The notes beneath the pieces are model-generated. The model worked only from the letters and a program-made list of their open reading frames with translations. It ran no database searches and was not told the DNA's origin. The translations under genes and the position numbers were made by a program. From the NCBI RefSeq assembly GCF_000285555.1, contig NZ_HE610996.1:456573-520572 (forward strand): a stretch of 64,000 nucleotides of DNA, given 5' to 3'. The stretch comes from Kurthia massiliensis (GTDB lineage Bacteria > Bacillota > Bacilli > Bacillales_A > Planococcaceae). Shown one piece after another: positions 37,945 to 47,180 of the stretch (the stretch's first letter is position 1; every line of letters begins with the position of its first letter).

Positions 37945-38077
37945 AAGTTCCTCCTAGAGCTTGTGTGGTTTCTATTTCATGTCTATATTAATAGCTTTGA
38001 CCTCTGTCTCCGCTATTATTTTCAAACTTTTTCTTCCTCGTAAATCTTAACAATATTTTAGCGACTCGGCACTGAAA

Positions 38078-38116
38078 TTTACATTACTTAATGCAACATT
38101 TACAAATCTGTAACAT
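38078..38116. promoter_or_regulatory. TTTACA-type 11-bp periodic repeats (PhoP-box-like)
   Basis: TTTACA, TAATGC, TTACAA and TAACAT start at 38078, 38089, 38100 and 38111, exactly 11 bases apart. PhoP of Bacillus binds TTAACA-like direct repeats with this period. The array is in the 323-base gene-free stretch 37945-38267 upstream of ykaA-pit. Apart from the terminator at 38238-38266, the rest of that stretch shows nothing. Confidence 0.3.
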
Positions 38117-38237
38117 TACCCTTCATAATTTGGAAAAAACGCGCGAAAACCTCGCTTAAACCGGCTAGAGAAAGCGATTTCTATCGACTTATATCACTAA
38201 TTTTTATTCTCGCTTCTTTTCCGATGAAAACAAACGA

Positions 38238-38266
38238 AAAAAAGACCACTCGAAAGTGATCTTTTT
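38238..38266 (-). terminator. terminator of phosphatase gene
   Basis: AAAAGATCACT and AGTGGTCTTTT pair around TTCG on the minus strand, followed by TTTTT. Confidence 0.75.
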
Positions 38267-38267
38267 G

Positions 38268-38840
38268 TTAAGCCATTAAATGATGCGTTTCATTATATTT
38301 CCCTAGCCACCATTTGCCGTCTTTCGTGTACATCGTGCTAATACCACCATTTGAGAGCCTCGCATTTTGTGGGAACAAATCGTCGTTTTCAACAATTTGA
38401 AATAAATTATGAATCACTGCTCCGTGGGCCACTAAAATAACTGTATCATTCGGATATTGTTCTTCAATGAACTGAAGACCTGATTTTAACCGATCAATAA
38501 ATTGCGCGAATGGTTCCTGTCCAGGATAGTTTTTTTGTGGATACGCTTTTGAACGTTCTTCATACGTCATACCTTCCGCTTTGCCGAATGTACGTTCCTT
38601 AAATGCTGGAAGTGATATAATCGGCAATTGGAAAGGCTCATTCATGATCTCTGCCGTTGCACGTGCACGTTGTAGGGGACTTGTGAAAATAGCGGTCGCT
38701 GGGTTTTCATGAAAATACTGCTGACATGCTTGCGCTTGATGAATCCCTTGCGCATTTAATGGCACATCTGTCGCACCTTGTAAGCGGCCTTGACGATTCC
38801 AATCTGTCTCGCCATGTCTTACTACATAGACCTTTGTCAT
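38268..38840 (-). CDS. histidine phosphatase family protein (PhoE/GpmB-like)
   Basis: A 190-residue phosphoglycerate mutase-like phosphatase. The phospho-histidine motif RHGETDWNRQGRLQG is at residues 8-22, a second arginine is in SPLQRARATAE and the second catalytic histidine in LVAHGAVIHNL. This composition fits broad-specificity phosphatases such as PhoE/YhfR. The substrate is unknown. It stands alone. Confidence 0.82.
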   Translation of the reverse strand: MTKVYVVRHGETDWNRQGRLQGATDVPLNAQGIHQAQACQQYFHENPATAIFTSPLQRARATAEIMNEPFQLPIISLPAFKERTFGKAEGMTYEERSKAYPQKNYPGQEPFAQFIDRLKSGLQFIEEQYPNDTVILVAHGAVIHNLFQIVENDDLFPQNARLSNGGISTMYTKDGKWWLGKYNETHHLMA

Positions 38841-38918
38841 CGCTTTCCCACCCCATTTAATTCGTCACTTCATAGTAACACAAAAAATGGAATCTTAGCA
38901 CCTTTCCATCAAAACAAA

Positions 38919-38942
38919 AAAGCAGCCGGTAATCGACTGCTC
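38919..38942 (-). terminator. terminator of nuclease lipoprotein gene
   Basis: AGCAGTCGATTACCGGCTGCT forms a stem of AGCAG/CTGCT extended by CG pairing, followed by a T run on the minus strand. Confidence 0.6.
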
Positions 38943-38951
38943 TCTTACGTA

Positions 38952-39779
38952 TTATGACGCTTTACGGAAGCCTGCTTGTTGCGCTTCTTCTTCGCTACAA
39001 AACATTTGCTCTTCTTGCACATTGTCATAGTTGTTCGTGCCTGGTAAGAAATAATTTTTATTTCCTTTAGCATTAATATTCCCTTTAATATTACAAGCAC
39101 CGGTCGTTGAAGATGATGTTGATGACGATTCTGTTGATGTCGCCGTCTCATTTAACGAACCGTTCTTATCTGGATTTTGACCGACAGACCAGCCTGGAAC
39201 TTTTGATTTAACGAAGCCACGATTTGTGACATAGCCGTTATATTGCCAAATGCCGCGCTTTGCTGCTTTCGCTTCGTCTTGCGCATCATAATATTGTTGT
39301 AAGTGGGTTGCTTTTTTATTATATACATAGCCGACACGTACAAGACCTTCGCGAATTAATTGTTCTTGGACACTTTTACCATCTGCATAAACGTACGCTA
39401 ATAAACGACCATATTTATCTTCTTTGTCGCCACCTGTCGTATCAAATTCTAGCGATACGACTTTCGCATTGTCGATTAATTCGCGGTTACGCATTTGTGC
39501 TTGTTTCCCGAACGGTTGCTCACCTAATGTTTTATGATGCATTTCTGGTGCATCAATGAGCAAGAAGCGAACGCTCGACACTTTACCATCATATTTTACT
39601 TTCATCGTATCTCCATCAATAACGCTGACAACCTCTACTTGTTCTCCAACAATTTTTTGTGTTTCTGTCGTTTCTTCCTTCGTTGTTGAACGATCATCAT
39701 TCTTCGATGCATCTAGTTCCGTACAGCCTGCTAATACGAACATCAGCGCTGCTGCAAGAAGCCATATCATTTTTTTCAT
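38952..39779 (-). CDS. thermonuclease-family lipoprotein with excalibur domain
   Basis: A 275-residue secreted nuclease. The signal peptide ends in the lipobox LAGC (cysteine near residue 19). Residues 48-190 are a staphylococcal nuclease domain with VIDGDTMKVKYDG, the active-site arginine in VRFLLIDAPE and the second region DKYGRLLAYV. The C-terminus (about 225-275) is an excalibur calcium-binding-like domain (CNIKGNIN and EEEAQQAGFR). A serine/threonine-rich linker joins them. Relatives in Bacillus are YncB and YokF. It probably degrades DNA outside the cell. Confidence 0.87.
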   Translation of the reverse strand: MKKMIWLLAAALMFVLAGCTELDASKNDDRSTTKEETTETQKIVGEQVEVVSVIDGDTMKVKYDGKVSSVRFLLIDAPEMHHKTLGEQPFGKQAQMRNRELIDNAKVVSLEFDTTGGDKEDKYGRLLAYVYADGKSVQEQLIREGLVRVGYVYNKKATHLQQYYDAQDEAKAAKRGIWQYNGYVTNRGFVKSKVPGWSVGQNPDKNGSLNETATSTESSSTSSSTTGACNIKGNINAKGNKNYFLPGTNNYDNVQEEQMFCSEEEAQQAGFRKAS

Positions 39780-39842
39780 GGAACCACCCTTTCGCTCCGT
39801 TTATTTTCATTCAAAAAGGACTGTCAATGCAGCCCCTTTAAG

Positions 39843-40388
39843 TTACACGAATTCATATTGTGCAAGCGTTTCGCCACGTTCTTCTAAATCGCGAATTTGG
39901 TGTGCCAAACGTGAAGATGCTGCCGCCGCAATACTACCAACTAAATCATCTAAAAACGTATGAACACGTCCATCTGCTTTTCCATCTAGTTTCGTAATAA
40001 TACCGATTTTTTCTTTATCTAAATGACCGTATGTTGTCACTGAAATACTACCGTATGCTTGGGCAGCACCGACTGCAATCGTTTCATCGATGCCAAACAA
40101 ACTTTCATCTCCAACGATTAGTTGTTGAAGTGGTTGTGAAAGCATGCCTTTTTCTGCTAATTCATCTAACTCAATACCGACAAGTACAGCATGTTGAATT
40201 TCGCGTTTTTGTAATACTTTGCGTACAGATTGTTCGCAATGTTCAATCGTTAAACCTTTGCTATATGGCGCTTGAACTGTATAGACGATATCAGCGATGT
40301 CACGAATCGTTACGCCACGTCGTTCTAATGCTGCAAATGTTGCCGCTGTCACTTCTGTAGAAGGGACTTTTAAAGCTCTATTAAACAT
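39843..40388 (-). CDS. phosphatidylglycerophosphatase A family protein (YutG/YpjQ-like)
   Basis: A 181-residue soluble member of the PgpA family (PF04608). The family segment VGDESLFGIDETIAVGAAQAYG and the C-terminal HTFLDDLVGSIAAAASSRLAH are present, only parts of which are quoted. Unlike E. coli PgpA it has no clear membrane helices, as in the Bacillus YutG/YpjQ group, where enzymatic function is less certain. The ATG at 40388 is chosen from GAAAGAGG upstream. Confidence 0.75.
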   Translation of the reverse strand: MFNRALKVPSTEVTAATFAALERRGVTIRDIADIVYTVQAPYSKGLTIEHCEQSVRKVLQKREIQHAVLVGIELDELAEKGMLSQPLQQLIVGDESLFGIDETIAVGAAQAYGSISVTTYGHLDKEKIGIITKLDGKADGRVHTFLDDLVGSIAAAASSRLAHQIRDLEERGETLAQYEFV

Positions 40389-40495
40389 AAAACATAAACC
40401 TCTTTCCTTCAAACTTCTTCTAAACGCTATCTATTATAACTTAATGTGTTTGTATGGTACAATTTCCCCAACATATATAAAGGAGGGTTTCCACA

Positions 40496-41218
40496 TTGGA
40501 AACTGGTAAAATTCAAGAATTTTCTTTTTATAGTCAAGCACTAGATGAGAAGCTAAAAGTATACATTTATTTGCCCGCTTCTTATACACCGATGATGACG
40601 TATCCGGTGATGATTGCTGCGGATGGTAAAGACTATATCCAACTTGGCCGTATTTCAGGCATTATGAATGAGCTCATTGACGAAGGCGATATTGACGATG
40701 TTATTTTCGTCGCCGTTCCGTACAAAAGCGTACAAGATCGCCGCGATAAATATTTACCGAGTGGCATTAAACACGAGGCATATTTAACATTTTTAGTCGA
40801 TGAGTTAGTCCCTTATTTAGACGCAAACTATTCGACGGAAGATGCACCAGAAGCGCGTACATTACTCGGTGATTCACAAGCAGCAACTGTTTCTCTACTT
40901 GCAGCACTCCGTCACCCTGAAAAATTCCATCACGTCATTATGCATTCTCCTTATGTGAATGAAGAAGTAATGGAAATTGTCCGCGACGTACATAACGTTG
41001 AAGATTATACGATTTATCATGCCATTGGCAAACTCGAAACAGAAGTCCATACGACCGATCATAAAATTAAAGATTTTTTAACACCAAACCGTGAATTGCA
41101 CGCGTTAATGGTCGCGCGTGAATTTAATACGTACTATGCTGAACTTGATGGCGGGCATACGTGGAAAACGTGGCAACCTGACCTTCGACGTGCATTCATT
41201 CAAAACTTTCTGCTGTAA
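40496..41218 (+). CDS. yjcH: alpha/beta-hydrolase esterase, YjcH-like
   Basis: A 240-residue member of the esterase D/enterochelin esterase-like family. The nucleophile motif is GDSQAAT with serine near residue 123; an acidic residue follows in HTTDHKIKDF and the histidine is in DGGHTWKTW. It starts with TTG behind AAAGGAGGG. It is followed by yjcG and yjcF homologues, so the yjcFGH cluster of B. subtilis is conserved as a plus-strand group. The natural ester is unknown. Confidence 0.8.
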   Translation: METGKIQEFSFYSQALDEKLKVYIYLPASYTPMMTYPVMIAADGKDYIQLGRISGIMNELIDEGDIDDVIFVAVPYKSVQDRRDKYLPSGIKHEAYLTFLVDELVPYLDANYSTEDAPEARTLLGDSQAATVSLLAALRHPEKFHHVIMHSPYVNEEVMEIVRDVHNVEDYTIYHAIGKLETEVHTTDHKIKDFLTPNRELHALMVAREFNTYYAELDGGHTWKTWQPDLRRAFIQNFLL

Positions 41219-41302
41219 AAATATAGGTTTTCGCTAAATATCCCACTGTTTTTCTGTTATACTAAAAATTACGAAAACTGTTATTTCCAAGGAGGTCTTT
41301 TC

Positions 41303-41818
41303 ATGAATTATGGTATTGTTGCTTTCCCATCAAAAGAACTACAAGATTTCGCCAACTCTTATCGTAAACGTTATGATTCGCATTACGCGCAAATCCCACC
41401 GCATATTACATTACGTGCAGCGTCTGAAGCGCCAGACAACCAAACTTTGCAACAAATTGCAGAGCAAGTGTATGAACTGACACAACAGATGAAGCCATTT
41501 GATATCCATATCGGTAAAGTAAGCTCATTTAAACCGGTCACAAACGTGATTTATTTAAAAGTTGATCCAACAGCACAATTAACTGAGATTCATGAGTCTC
41601 TTTACGCAGCACCATTCGGTGGTGAGGCACCTTATAAATTCGTACCACATATTACGCTTGCACAAGGTTTATCTGCTAGTGAACACGACGACATTTTTGG
41701 CCAACTCGGCATGAACGACATCGATTTTTCTGAAACGATTAGTCGCATTCATTTACTGTATCAACTAGATAACGGGTCTTGGTCCGTTTATGAAACATTC
41801 CGCCTACGAGGTGAGTAA
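41303..41818 (+). CDS. yjcG: 2'-5' RNA ligase/cyclic phosphodiesterase superfamily protein YjcG
   Basis: A 171-residue 2H phosphoesterase-fold protein. Both HxT motifs are visible: PHITLRAASE near residue 34 and PHITLAQGLS near residue 115. These histidines act on 2',5' or cyclic phosphodiester bonds of RNA. AAGGAGG precedes the ATG. It matches B. subtilis YjcG in size and position and overlaps closely with the following acetyltransferase gene, with a 1-base gap. Confidence 0.87.
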   Translation: MNYGIVAFPSKELQDFANSYRKRYDSHYAQIPPHITLRAASEAPDNQTLQQIAEQVYELTQQMKPFDIHIGKVSSFKPVTNVIYLKVDPTAQLTEIHESLYAAPFGGEAPYKFVPHITLAQGLSASEHDDIFGQLGMNDIDFSETISRIHLLYQLDNGSWSVYETFRLRGE

Positions 41819-41819
41819 T

Positions 41820-42266
41820 GTGCAATCTGTCGTCGTCAAAATTGCACAGTCTGATGCAGAGAAAAAAGATGCTTTTTTTGTGCGTACAGAAGTGTTCGTA
41901 AAAGAACAAGGCCTCCCACTCCCACTCGAAATTGACGAACTCGATGACGTAGCGACACATATCGTGTGCTACTACGAGCAAAAGCCAATCGCTGCGAGTC
42001 GTTTAATTATCGATGAGCGTTTTGGCACCGCTAAAATCGAGCGCTTATCCGTTTTACCTGCTTTTCGACGCCAACAAATTGGCGTCAAAATGATGAAGAC
42101 GATTGAATCGTTTTTATTAGACCATCACCGAGAAGTAAAGCTCATTAAAATTCATGCACAAACACATGCGGTTCCTTTCTATGAAAAGTTAGGATTTAAA
42201 GTGACGTCTCCAGAATTTATGGATAACTATATTCCGCATCGTGCCATTGAAAAACAAATTCGATAA
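41820..42266 (+). CDS. yjcF: GNAT-family acetyltransferase, YjcF-like
   Basis: A 148-residue GNAT protein. The acetyl-CoA loop FRRQQIGVKMM and the substrate-side opening FFVRTEVFVKEQGLP are typical of the YjcF/ElaA-like group. The GTG at 41820 is preferred: GAGGTG lies 6 bases before it and it starts 1 base after the yjcG stop, indicating translational coupling. An in-frame ATG at 41790 would overlap yjcG. The acceptor is unknown. Confidence 0.78.
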   Translation: MQSVVVKIAQSDAEKKDAFFVRTEVFVKEQGLPLPLEIDELDDVATHIVCYYEQKPIAASRLIIDERFGTAKIERLSVLPAFRRQQIGVKMMKTIESFLLDHHREVKLIKIHAQTHAVPFYEKLGFKVTSPEFMDNYIPHRAIEKQIR

Positions 42267-42267
42267 T

Positions 42268-42304
42268 AAAAGGTGTCATTGCATATGCAGTGACGCCTTT
42301 TTTG
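42268..42304 (+). terminator. terminator of yjcHGF
   Basis: AAAAGGTGTCATTGCA pairs with TGCAGTGACGCCTTTT with two wobble pairs, then a T run. Confidence 0.8.
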
Positions 42305-42312
42305 CACACAAA

Positions 42313-42341
42313 AAAACCTACAGTATACACTGTAGGTTACG
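42313..42341 (-). terminator. terminator overlapping 3' end of small hypothetical gene
   Basis: AACCTACAGT and ACTGTAGGTT form a perfect 10-base stem; the minus strand then reads seven T. The stem includes the stop codon of the upstream gene. Confidence 0.85.
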
Positions 42342-42642
42342 CATAAGCATTAATAACAAAACCTTTTCCGACAATCTCAGCAGTCGACATCGGTTTTGGT
42401 CGATACATCACAACTTCGTCCGTTGAGGCAGCAGTAGGCATAATCGGCAATGATTTTTGCTGTGCTATTTTTTGTTCTTGCTCGAGTAAACGTTCTTGCT
42501 GGCGTCTTACTTCCACATAGAAGCGATTTTGTGCCTCTACGGCTTGAACACCTTCGATATACGTAAAACTTGGATTCTTTTGATTTAAACGATTGGCGTA
42601 ATCTGCGTATTGCAACGGCGTCACAGGTAGAATATATCCCAT
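42337..42642 (-). CDS. small hypothetical protein with coiled-coil segment
   Basis: A 101-residue protein that I do not recognise with certainty. It begins MGYILPVTPLQYADYANRL, followed by a glutamine/glutamate-rich helix (about residues 35-65, VEVRRQQERLLEQEQKIAQ) likely to form a coiled coil, and a proline-containing tail. GGAGGTAG lies before the ATG and a clean terminator overlaps its stop, so it is very likely expressed. Confidence 0.6.
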   Translation of the reverse strand: MGYILPVTPLQYADYANRLNQKNPSFTYIEGVQAVEAQNRFYVEVRRQQERLLEQEQKIAQQKSLPIMPTAASTDEVVMYRPKPMSTAEIVGKGFVINAYA

Positions 42643-42740
42643 ACTGACTACCTCCTCTCTTTACTACTAAATATTCCTCTTTTGTAGAAATGACAAACTA
42701 GGTCTATGCGCCATTTTTTAAAGAAGGACTAAAATAATAA

Positions 42741-42782
42741 AAACCTTTCTAAAAACGGTAAAATACCGTTTCTAGAAAGGTT
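42741..42782 (-). terminator. terminator of mgtE
   Basis: AAACCTTTCTAGAAACGGTA pairs with TACCGTTTTTAGAAAGGTTT around TTT, a very long stem, followed by a T-rich stretch. Confidence 0.85.
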
Positions 42783-42784
42783 TC

Positions 42785-44161
42785 TTATATCAATTTATCT
42801 ATGAATAAAGTTGCAATACCTAAATAAATAAGCACACTCGTAATATCATTTAACGTCGTAATAAACGGTCCTGATGCAACGGCAGGGTCAATTTTTAAGC
42901 GATGCATGAGCAACGGAATGAGCGTACCGGCAACAGTTGCGACCATAATCGAACAACCGATGGCAACGCCGACTAAAATGCCGAGCATTAACTCGTGCTG
43001 CCAGAAAAATACGATGCCAAATGCGATAATGCCACACGTAATCCCCATAATTAAACTCGTTAAAAATTCACGCATCACGAGTTTCATTTTGCTTTCTTCC
43101 TCAACGTCCCCTGTCGCAATCCCACGAACCGCAACGGCAAGTGCTTGTGTCCCACTATTCCCAGACGTACCGCCAATGAGTGGAATAAATGCTGCAAGTA
43201 GAGCAACTTGCGCTAACGTATCGGTAAACAGGTCAATTAAATTCGCGGTAATCATCCCTAAAAATAGTAAACAAACGAGCCATGGCAAACGTTTTTTCGC
43301 TGCTGTAAATGGACTTTTATCGAACGTTTCCATATCAGAGACACCGGCTAATTTCGAATAGTCTTCGCCAGCCTCTTCATCGATAACGTCGATAATATCA
43401 TCGACGGTAATAATACCGAGCATTTCATCGCGCGAATTGACAACTGGTAATGCGACGAAGTTATAGTCACGCATCACTTGTGCGACGTCTTCTTGGTCAT
43501 CTGTTACTTTTGCGCTGACGACACGCTCATTTTGAATGTCGCGAATAAGCGTGTCATCGTTGGCGATAATTAAATCACGTAACGAAATAACACCCGTCAA
43601 CCGACTTTTATCGTCAATGACGAAAATATAATAAATCGTTTCAGCATCAGGTGCTTCATTCCGTAAAATCGTCATTGCTGAGCGAACGTTTGAATTTTCC
43701 GGAACGGCGACGTATTCTGTCGTCATTAACGCACCTGCTGTATCTTCTTCATAATGTAATAATTCTCGAATATCTTGTGCAGAATCCGAATCCATCATTT
43801 TTAAAAAATGACTCGTTTGATCTTGGTCGAGTTCATTTAAAACGTCAACCGCGTCATCGGCATACATTTCCGACAACATTTCCGCTGCGTAGCTCGGTTC
43901 CATTTCTGCAATAAATAATGGATATTCTTCATCATCTAACTCGATGGCCTCAAAAATGTCTGCGAGTTCTTTTGGGGACAAATATTGATAGATGACCTGT
44001 CGTATATCAGGCTCCACCTTTTCATAAAACTGGCCTTGATCATATGGGTGAAGGTCTAAAAATTGCGTGCGAAACTGTTTAATGTTCCCTTCATTCAGCG
44101 CCGCCATTAAATTGGCCTCATCATACGCTTCATCGTGACGATCTTTCACTTCTTCTGACAT
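42785..44161 (-). CDS. mgtE: magnesium transporter MgtE
   Basis: A 458-residue Mg2+ channel. Order of parts: N-terminal superhelical domain (about 15-135), two CBS motifs (about 140-265), a plug helix and five membrane helices. The pore signature PLIGGTSGNSGTQALAV is in the second helix region and the conserved aspartate helix is in TLNDITSVLIYLG. The ATG at 44161 follows GAGGAGGGG. It lies downstream of a pseudouridine synthase gene, separated by a terminator. No Mg2+ (M-box) riboswitch fits in the short leader. Confidence 0.92.
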   Translation of the reverse strand: MSEEVKDRHDEAYDEANLMAALNEGNIKQFRTQFLDLHPYDQGQFYEKVEPDIRQVIYQYLSPKELADIFEAIELDDEEYPLFIAEMEPSYAAEMLSEMYADDAVDVLNELDQDQTSHFLKMMDSDSAQDIRELLHYEEDTAGALMTTEYVAVPENSNVRSAMTILRNEAPDAETIYYIFVIDDKSRLTGVISLRDLIIANDDTLIRDIQNERVVSAKVTDDQEDVAQVMRDYNFVALPVVNSRDEMLGIITVDDIIDVIDEEAGEDYSKLAGVSDMETFDKSPFTAAKKRLPWLVCLLFLGMITANLIDLFTDTLAQVALLAAFIPLIGGTSGNSGTQALAVAVRGIATGDVEEESKMKLVMREFLTSLIMGITCGIIAFGIVFFWQHELMLGILVGVAIGCSIMVATVAGTLIPLLMHRLKIDPAVASGPFITTLNDITSVLIYLGIATLFIDKLI

Positions 44162-44229
44162 ATTGTCCCCTCCTCTCGTCTTATTCATCGTTGAACAAAG
44201 CTAATACTAACATATTTCAATCTACAAAA

Positions 44230-44258
44230 AAACAGCATAGAAAATTACTCTACGCTGC
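44230..44258 (-). terminator. terminator overlapping 3' end of pseudouridine synthase gene
   Basis: On the minus strand CAGCGTAGAG and CTATGCTG pair, followed by seven T; the stem covers the stop codon. Confidence 0.7.
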
Positions 44259-45153
44259 CTTCTCGTAATAACTGTTGTAAGTCTTGTGGCAAATCGACTT
44301 TCCATGTCATCACGTCATGTGTCAATGGATGATACAAATGTAAATAAACGCAATGTAATGCCTGACGGTCTATGACATCGCGACGCCCACCGTATAACGT
44401 GTCACCAATTAACGGATGACCGAGGTGGCTCATATGCACGCGAATTTGATGCGTTCGTCCAGTATGCAATCGCAAGCGAACATGCGTCATCGGTTCACCT
44501 TCGTACGTAAAACGTTTTAAGACGCGGTAGTCGGTATGCGCAAATTGCCCGTCTTCGCGTACGGTGCGTTCGATAATACTACCGTCTTTACGACCGATTG
44601 GTGCAATGACCGACGCTTCATCCGCTTCGATATGACCGTGAACGATTGCTTCGTACTCACGGTAAATATCGTGTGCCTTTTGTTGTTCACTTAATACGTG
44701 GTGCACGTGGCGATGTTTCGCAATGCACATTAATCCAGACGTATCGCGGTCTAGGCGATTCACGACATGAACGGTCGATGGGATGTTGTGTCGTTGGAAA
44801 TAACCAGCGACAATGCCTGCAACACTACCTTCTAAATGAACATGTGACGGAATCGAACTTTGATACGGTGGTTTGTTCAGTACGAGTATTTCCGCATCTT
44901 CGTAGACGATGTTTAACGGACCATCTTCTGGCTGTAGACCGTCGCTTACTTCTTCTCGCGGAAATTTCACGACGACCGTATCGCCTGCACTTAACCGATG
45001 ACGGACGGTTTGTTCAACGCCATTGACGGTAATTTCGCCACCACGAAATTTAATAGCCGTTAGCGCCTTTTTTGAAATGCCGTAGCTTTGTAGCGCACTT
45101 CTAAGTAGTACAGGTGCGTCTACGTGAAACGTAATTGTATAACGATTGTCCAT
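44245..45153 (-). CDS. RluA-family pseudouridine synthase (YjbO-like)
   Basis: A 302-residue RNA pseudouridine synthase. An S4-like RNA-binding domain (about 12-75) precedes the catalytic domain, whose motif VVNRLDRDTSGLMCIAK carries the catalytic aspartate; LHTGRTHQIRVHMSHLGHPLIGD is also present (core GRTHQIRVH). It probably modifies 23S rRNA or tRNA; the exact uridine is not clear. It follows nadK by 3 bases, the same order as B. subtilis yjbM-nadF-yjbO. Confidence 0.88.
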   Translation of the reverse strand: MDNRYTITFHVDAPVLLRSALQSYGISKKALTAIKFRGGEITVNGVEQTVRHRLSAGDTVVVKFPREEVSDGLQPEDGPLNIVYEDAEILVLNKPPYQSSIPSHVHLEGSVAGIVAGYFQRHNIPSTVHVVNRLDRDTSGLMCIAKHRHVHHVLSEQQKAHDIYREYEAIVHGHIEADEASVIAPIGRKDGSIIERTVREDGQFAHTDYRVLKRFTYEGEPMTHVRLRLHTGRTHQIRVHMSHLGHPLIGDTLYGGRRDVIDRQALHCVYLHLYHPLTHDVMTWKVDLPQDLQQLLREGSVE

Positions 45154-45156
45154 TGT

Positions 45157-45963
45157 TTAATCCTTTAAATCACTATCGACAAATGAATCGTGCACGCGGC
45201 GCCAGAATGGGAACGCTTTATAACGCGCAAAGCGGACTTTTTCTTTCGCAACGCGGTACTCGATTGATTTAACGTTTTTGTGTAATAACTGCACGTGATC
45301 GACCGTTACCATAAAGTCCTCTGCTTTTACAGGCTTTAATAGGCAATGGTGATGTGATGGCAAAACGAGCGACGAACCGACTGTACGGAATACGCGGTTG
45401 TTGATCGACGCCATTTCAGTAATTTGCAGCGCTTCAAGCGACGGGTGTAAAATCGCACCGCCTAACGCTTTATTGTATGCGGTACTACCAGAAGGCGTCG
45501 ATACGCATAAGCCGTCACCACGGAAGCGCTCGAAACGACGTCCGTTTAACATGACGTCCATCACAAGTGTCACTTCCGACGATTTGACCGTTGATTCATT
45601 GAGCGCTAAATACGTAAAGCTTTCTTCTGAATCACGATAGTTAACCGTCACTTCTAATAGTGGATACTCGCTAATGCGGTACTCACCTTTTGCGATTGAA
45701 ATGACTAATTTTTCAATTTCGCTCGGTTGCCAGTCCGCATAAAAGCCTAAGTGTCCTGTATGAATACCGACAAAAGCAACTTCCGACAACATATGTGTAT
45801 AGCGATGGAACGCGTGTAATAGCGTTCCGTCTCCTCCGATTGATAACACGATATCTGGTTTTTCCTCATCTAACTCTAACCCAAAGTCTGTTAAGTAACC
45901 GATCGCGCGCTCCATTAATTCATTTGATTGCGGATCGTTGCGTGATTGTACGGCAAACTTCAT
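45157..45963 (-). CDS. nadK: NAD kinase
   Basis: A 268-residue enzyme that phosphorylates NAD to NADP. The catalytic GGDGT motif ([13 protein letters not shown]) and the second family region [21 protein letters not shown] are present. Its ATG overlaps the end of the relQ-like gene by 4 bases, so synthesis is coupled. The operon also contains the RluA-type synthase downstream. Confidence 0.93.
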   Translation of the reverse strand: MKFAVQSRNDPQSNELMERAIGYLTDFGLELDEEKPDIVLSIGGDGTLLHAFHRYTHMLSEVAFVGIHTGHLGFYADWQPSEIEKLVISIAKGEYRISEYPLLEVTVNYRDSEESFTYLALNESTVKSSEVTLVMDVMLNGRRFERFRGDGLCVSTPSGSTAYNKALGGAILHPSLEALQITEMASINNRVFRTVGSSLVLPSHHHCLLKPVKAEDFMVTVDHVQLLHKNVKSIEYRVAKEKVRFARYKAFPFWRRVHDSFVDSDLKD

Positions 45964-46640
45964 ACATTTTCCCCCTTCTCATTGCCTCCCTTGTCGCGCA
46001 CGACTGGATTCGAGGCTTCCTTATACTCCGTAAAATAAGCTTGTGCTTCATGAATTTCATCGCGAATTTGAGACATTTCTTCGTCTAAGCGGAAAGCCGC
46101 TTCAGCCGCACTTTGTAGACGCTCTGAAATTTCGGATGGAAAAACACCTTTATATTTATAGTTTAATGAATGTTCAATCGACGCCCAGAAATTCATCGCA
46201 AGTGTACGAATTTGGATTTCTGCCAAAATCGTCATCTCTCCTTGAATCGTCGCCACTGGGTATTCGACTACGACATGATATGATCGGTAGCCACTCGTTT
46301 TCGCATTCGTAATATAATCTTTTTCTTCAACGATTTTTAAATCATGACGTTGACGTAGTAGTTCAAGTACGGTCGGAATATCATCGACAAATTGACACAT
46401 AATACGCACGCCAGCAATGTCTTGCAGCTCGTGAGCTAAGCGCTCTGATGGCTCAAACACTAAGCCTTTTGATAACGATTTATCATAAATACTCGCAAGT
46501 GGTTTCACACGTCCTGTCACAAATTCAATTGGTGACGTTTCATTGTTGCGTTGAAATTGCGTGCGAATCCCTTTTAGCTTAATTTTCAACTCATCAACGG
46601 CTTGTTTATAGGGCTGTAAAAATCGATCCCATTGTCCCAT
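45960..46640 (-). CDS. relQ: small alarmone synthetase RelQ/SasB-like (YjbM)
   Basis: A 226-residue (p)ppGpp synthetase without hydrolase or regulatory domains. Visible are the substrate-binding [12 protein letters not shown], the metal/G-loop region [14 protein letters not shown], the [13 protein letters not shown] motif and [23 protein letters not shown] (core EIQIRT). YjbM of B. subtilis is a tetrameric enzyme activated by pppGpp. It starts the relQ-nadK-rluA operon. The DarB-like protein of this window is linked to the same alarmone network in B. subtilis. Confidence 0.9.
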   Translation of the reverse strand: MGQWDRFLQPYKQAVDELKIKLKGIRTQFQRNNETSPIEFVTGRVKPLASIYDKSLSKGLVFEPSERLAHELQDIAGVRIMCQFVDDIPTVLELLRQRHDLKIVEEKDYITNAKTSGYRSYHVVVEYPVATIQGEMTILAEIQIRTLAMNFWASIEHSLNYKYKGVFPSEISERLQSAAEAAFRLDEEMSQIRDEIHEAQAYFTEYKEASNPVVRDKGGNEKGENV

Positions 46641-46658
46641 GACAAGTCCCCCTAATTC

Positions 46659-47039
46659 TTAGGCCTCGCTTAAAATGCTAGCAAAGGCTTCCTCCACTGC
46701 TTGTGAAAAAGCTTCACCATAATTCGAGTTACCTTCAATATTGTATACTAATCCTTCTAATTCATCGCGGAAGTCGATAAGGACCACTTGCTGATCGCCC
46801 CAATGTAGCACGGGATCTTCCGATTTGAGTACGTCAACGAGATATTGCCATACATCTTGTTCGAATAATACGTAGCTATAATGTTCACCATTATCCATTA
46901 AATAAATAAACGCATTATTGTCTGAATCTGTAATGATTTGACCAGCAGGTGTAAACGTTCCCTCTGGCAAAGTGTCTAAACGAAATTGTACAACTGACTG
47001 TTCTGTCGTTTCATAAGTAGCCTTTAATAAGTTACGCAA
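46659..47039 (-). CDS. yjbL: UPF0738 family protein YjbL
   Basis: A 126-residue protein with the features of UPF0738/YjbL: DSDNNAFIYLMDNGEHYSYVLF and the C-terminal YNIEGNSNYGEAFSQAVEEAF (core NIEGNSNYG). Function unknown. It lies divergent from yjbK and directly upstream of the relQ-like gene with a 18-base gap, probably on the same transcript. Confidence 0.8.
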   Translation of the reverse strand: MRNLLKATYETTEQSVVQFRLDTLPEGTFTPAGQIITDSDNNAFIYLMDNGEHYSYVLFEQDVWQYLVDVLKSEDPVLHWGDQQVVLIDFRDELEGLVYNIEGNSNYGEAFSQAVEEAFASILSEA

Positions 47040-47180
47040 TGCCTATCTTCCCTTCCATGAATATCCTAATTTATTTTACCATACTCTTCTTGCGTTTTTC
47101 ACAACAAAGACGGCCTTTTGGCATTTTCCAACGTCGAAAAACAACGTATAATAAAGTTTATGATGAAAGGATGATCTCAA

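Noticed and set aside
42785..44161. Mg2+ M-box riboswitch expected before mgtE
   Set aside because: The gap to the upstream gene is about 80 bases and is mostly a terminator; no M-box features are seen.
44495..45026. Long plus-strand frame opposite the RluA-type gene
   Set aside because: It is an antisense shadow of a well-supported pseudouridine synthase with no ribosome binding site or family match.
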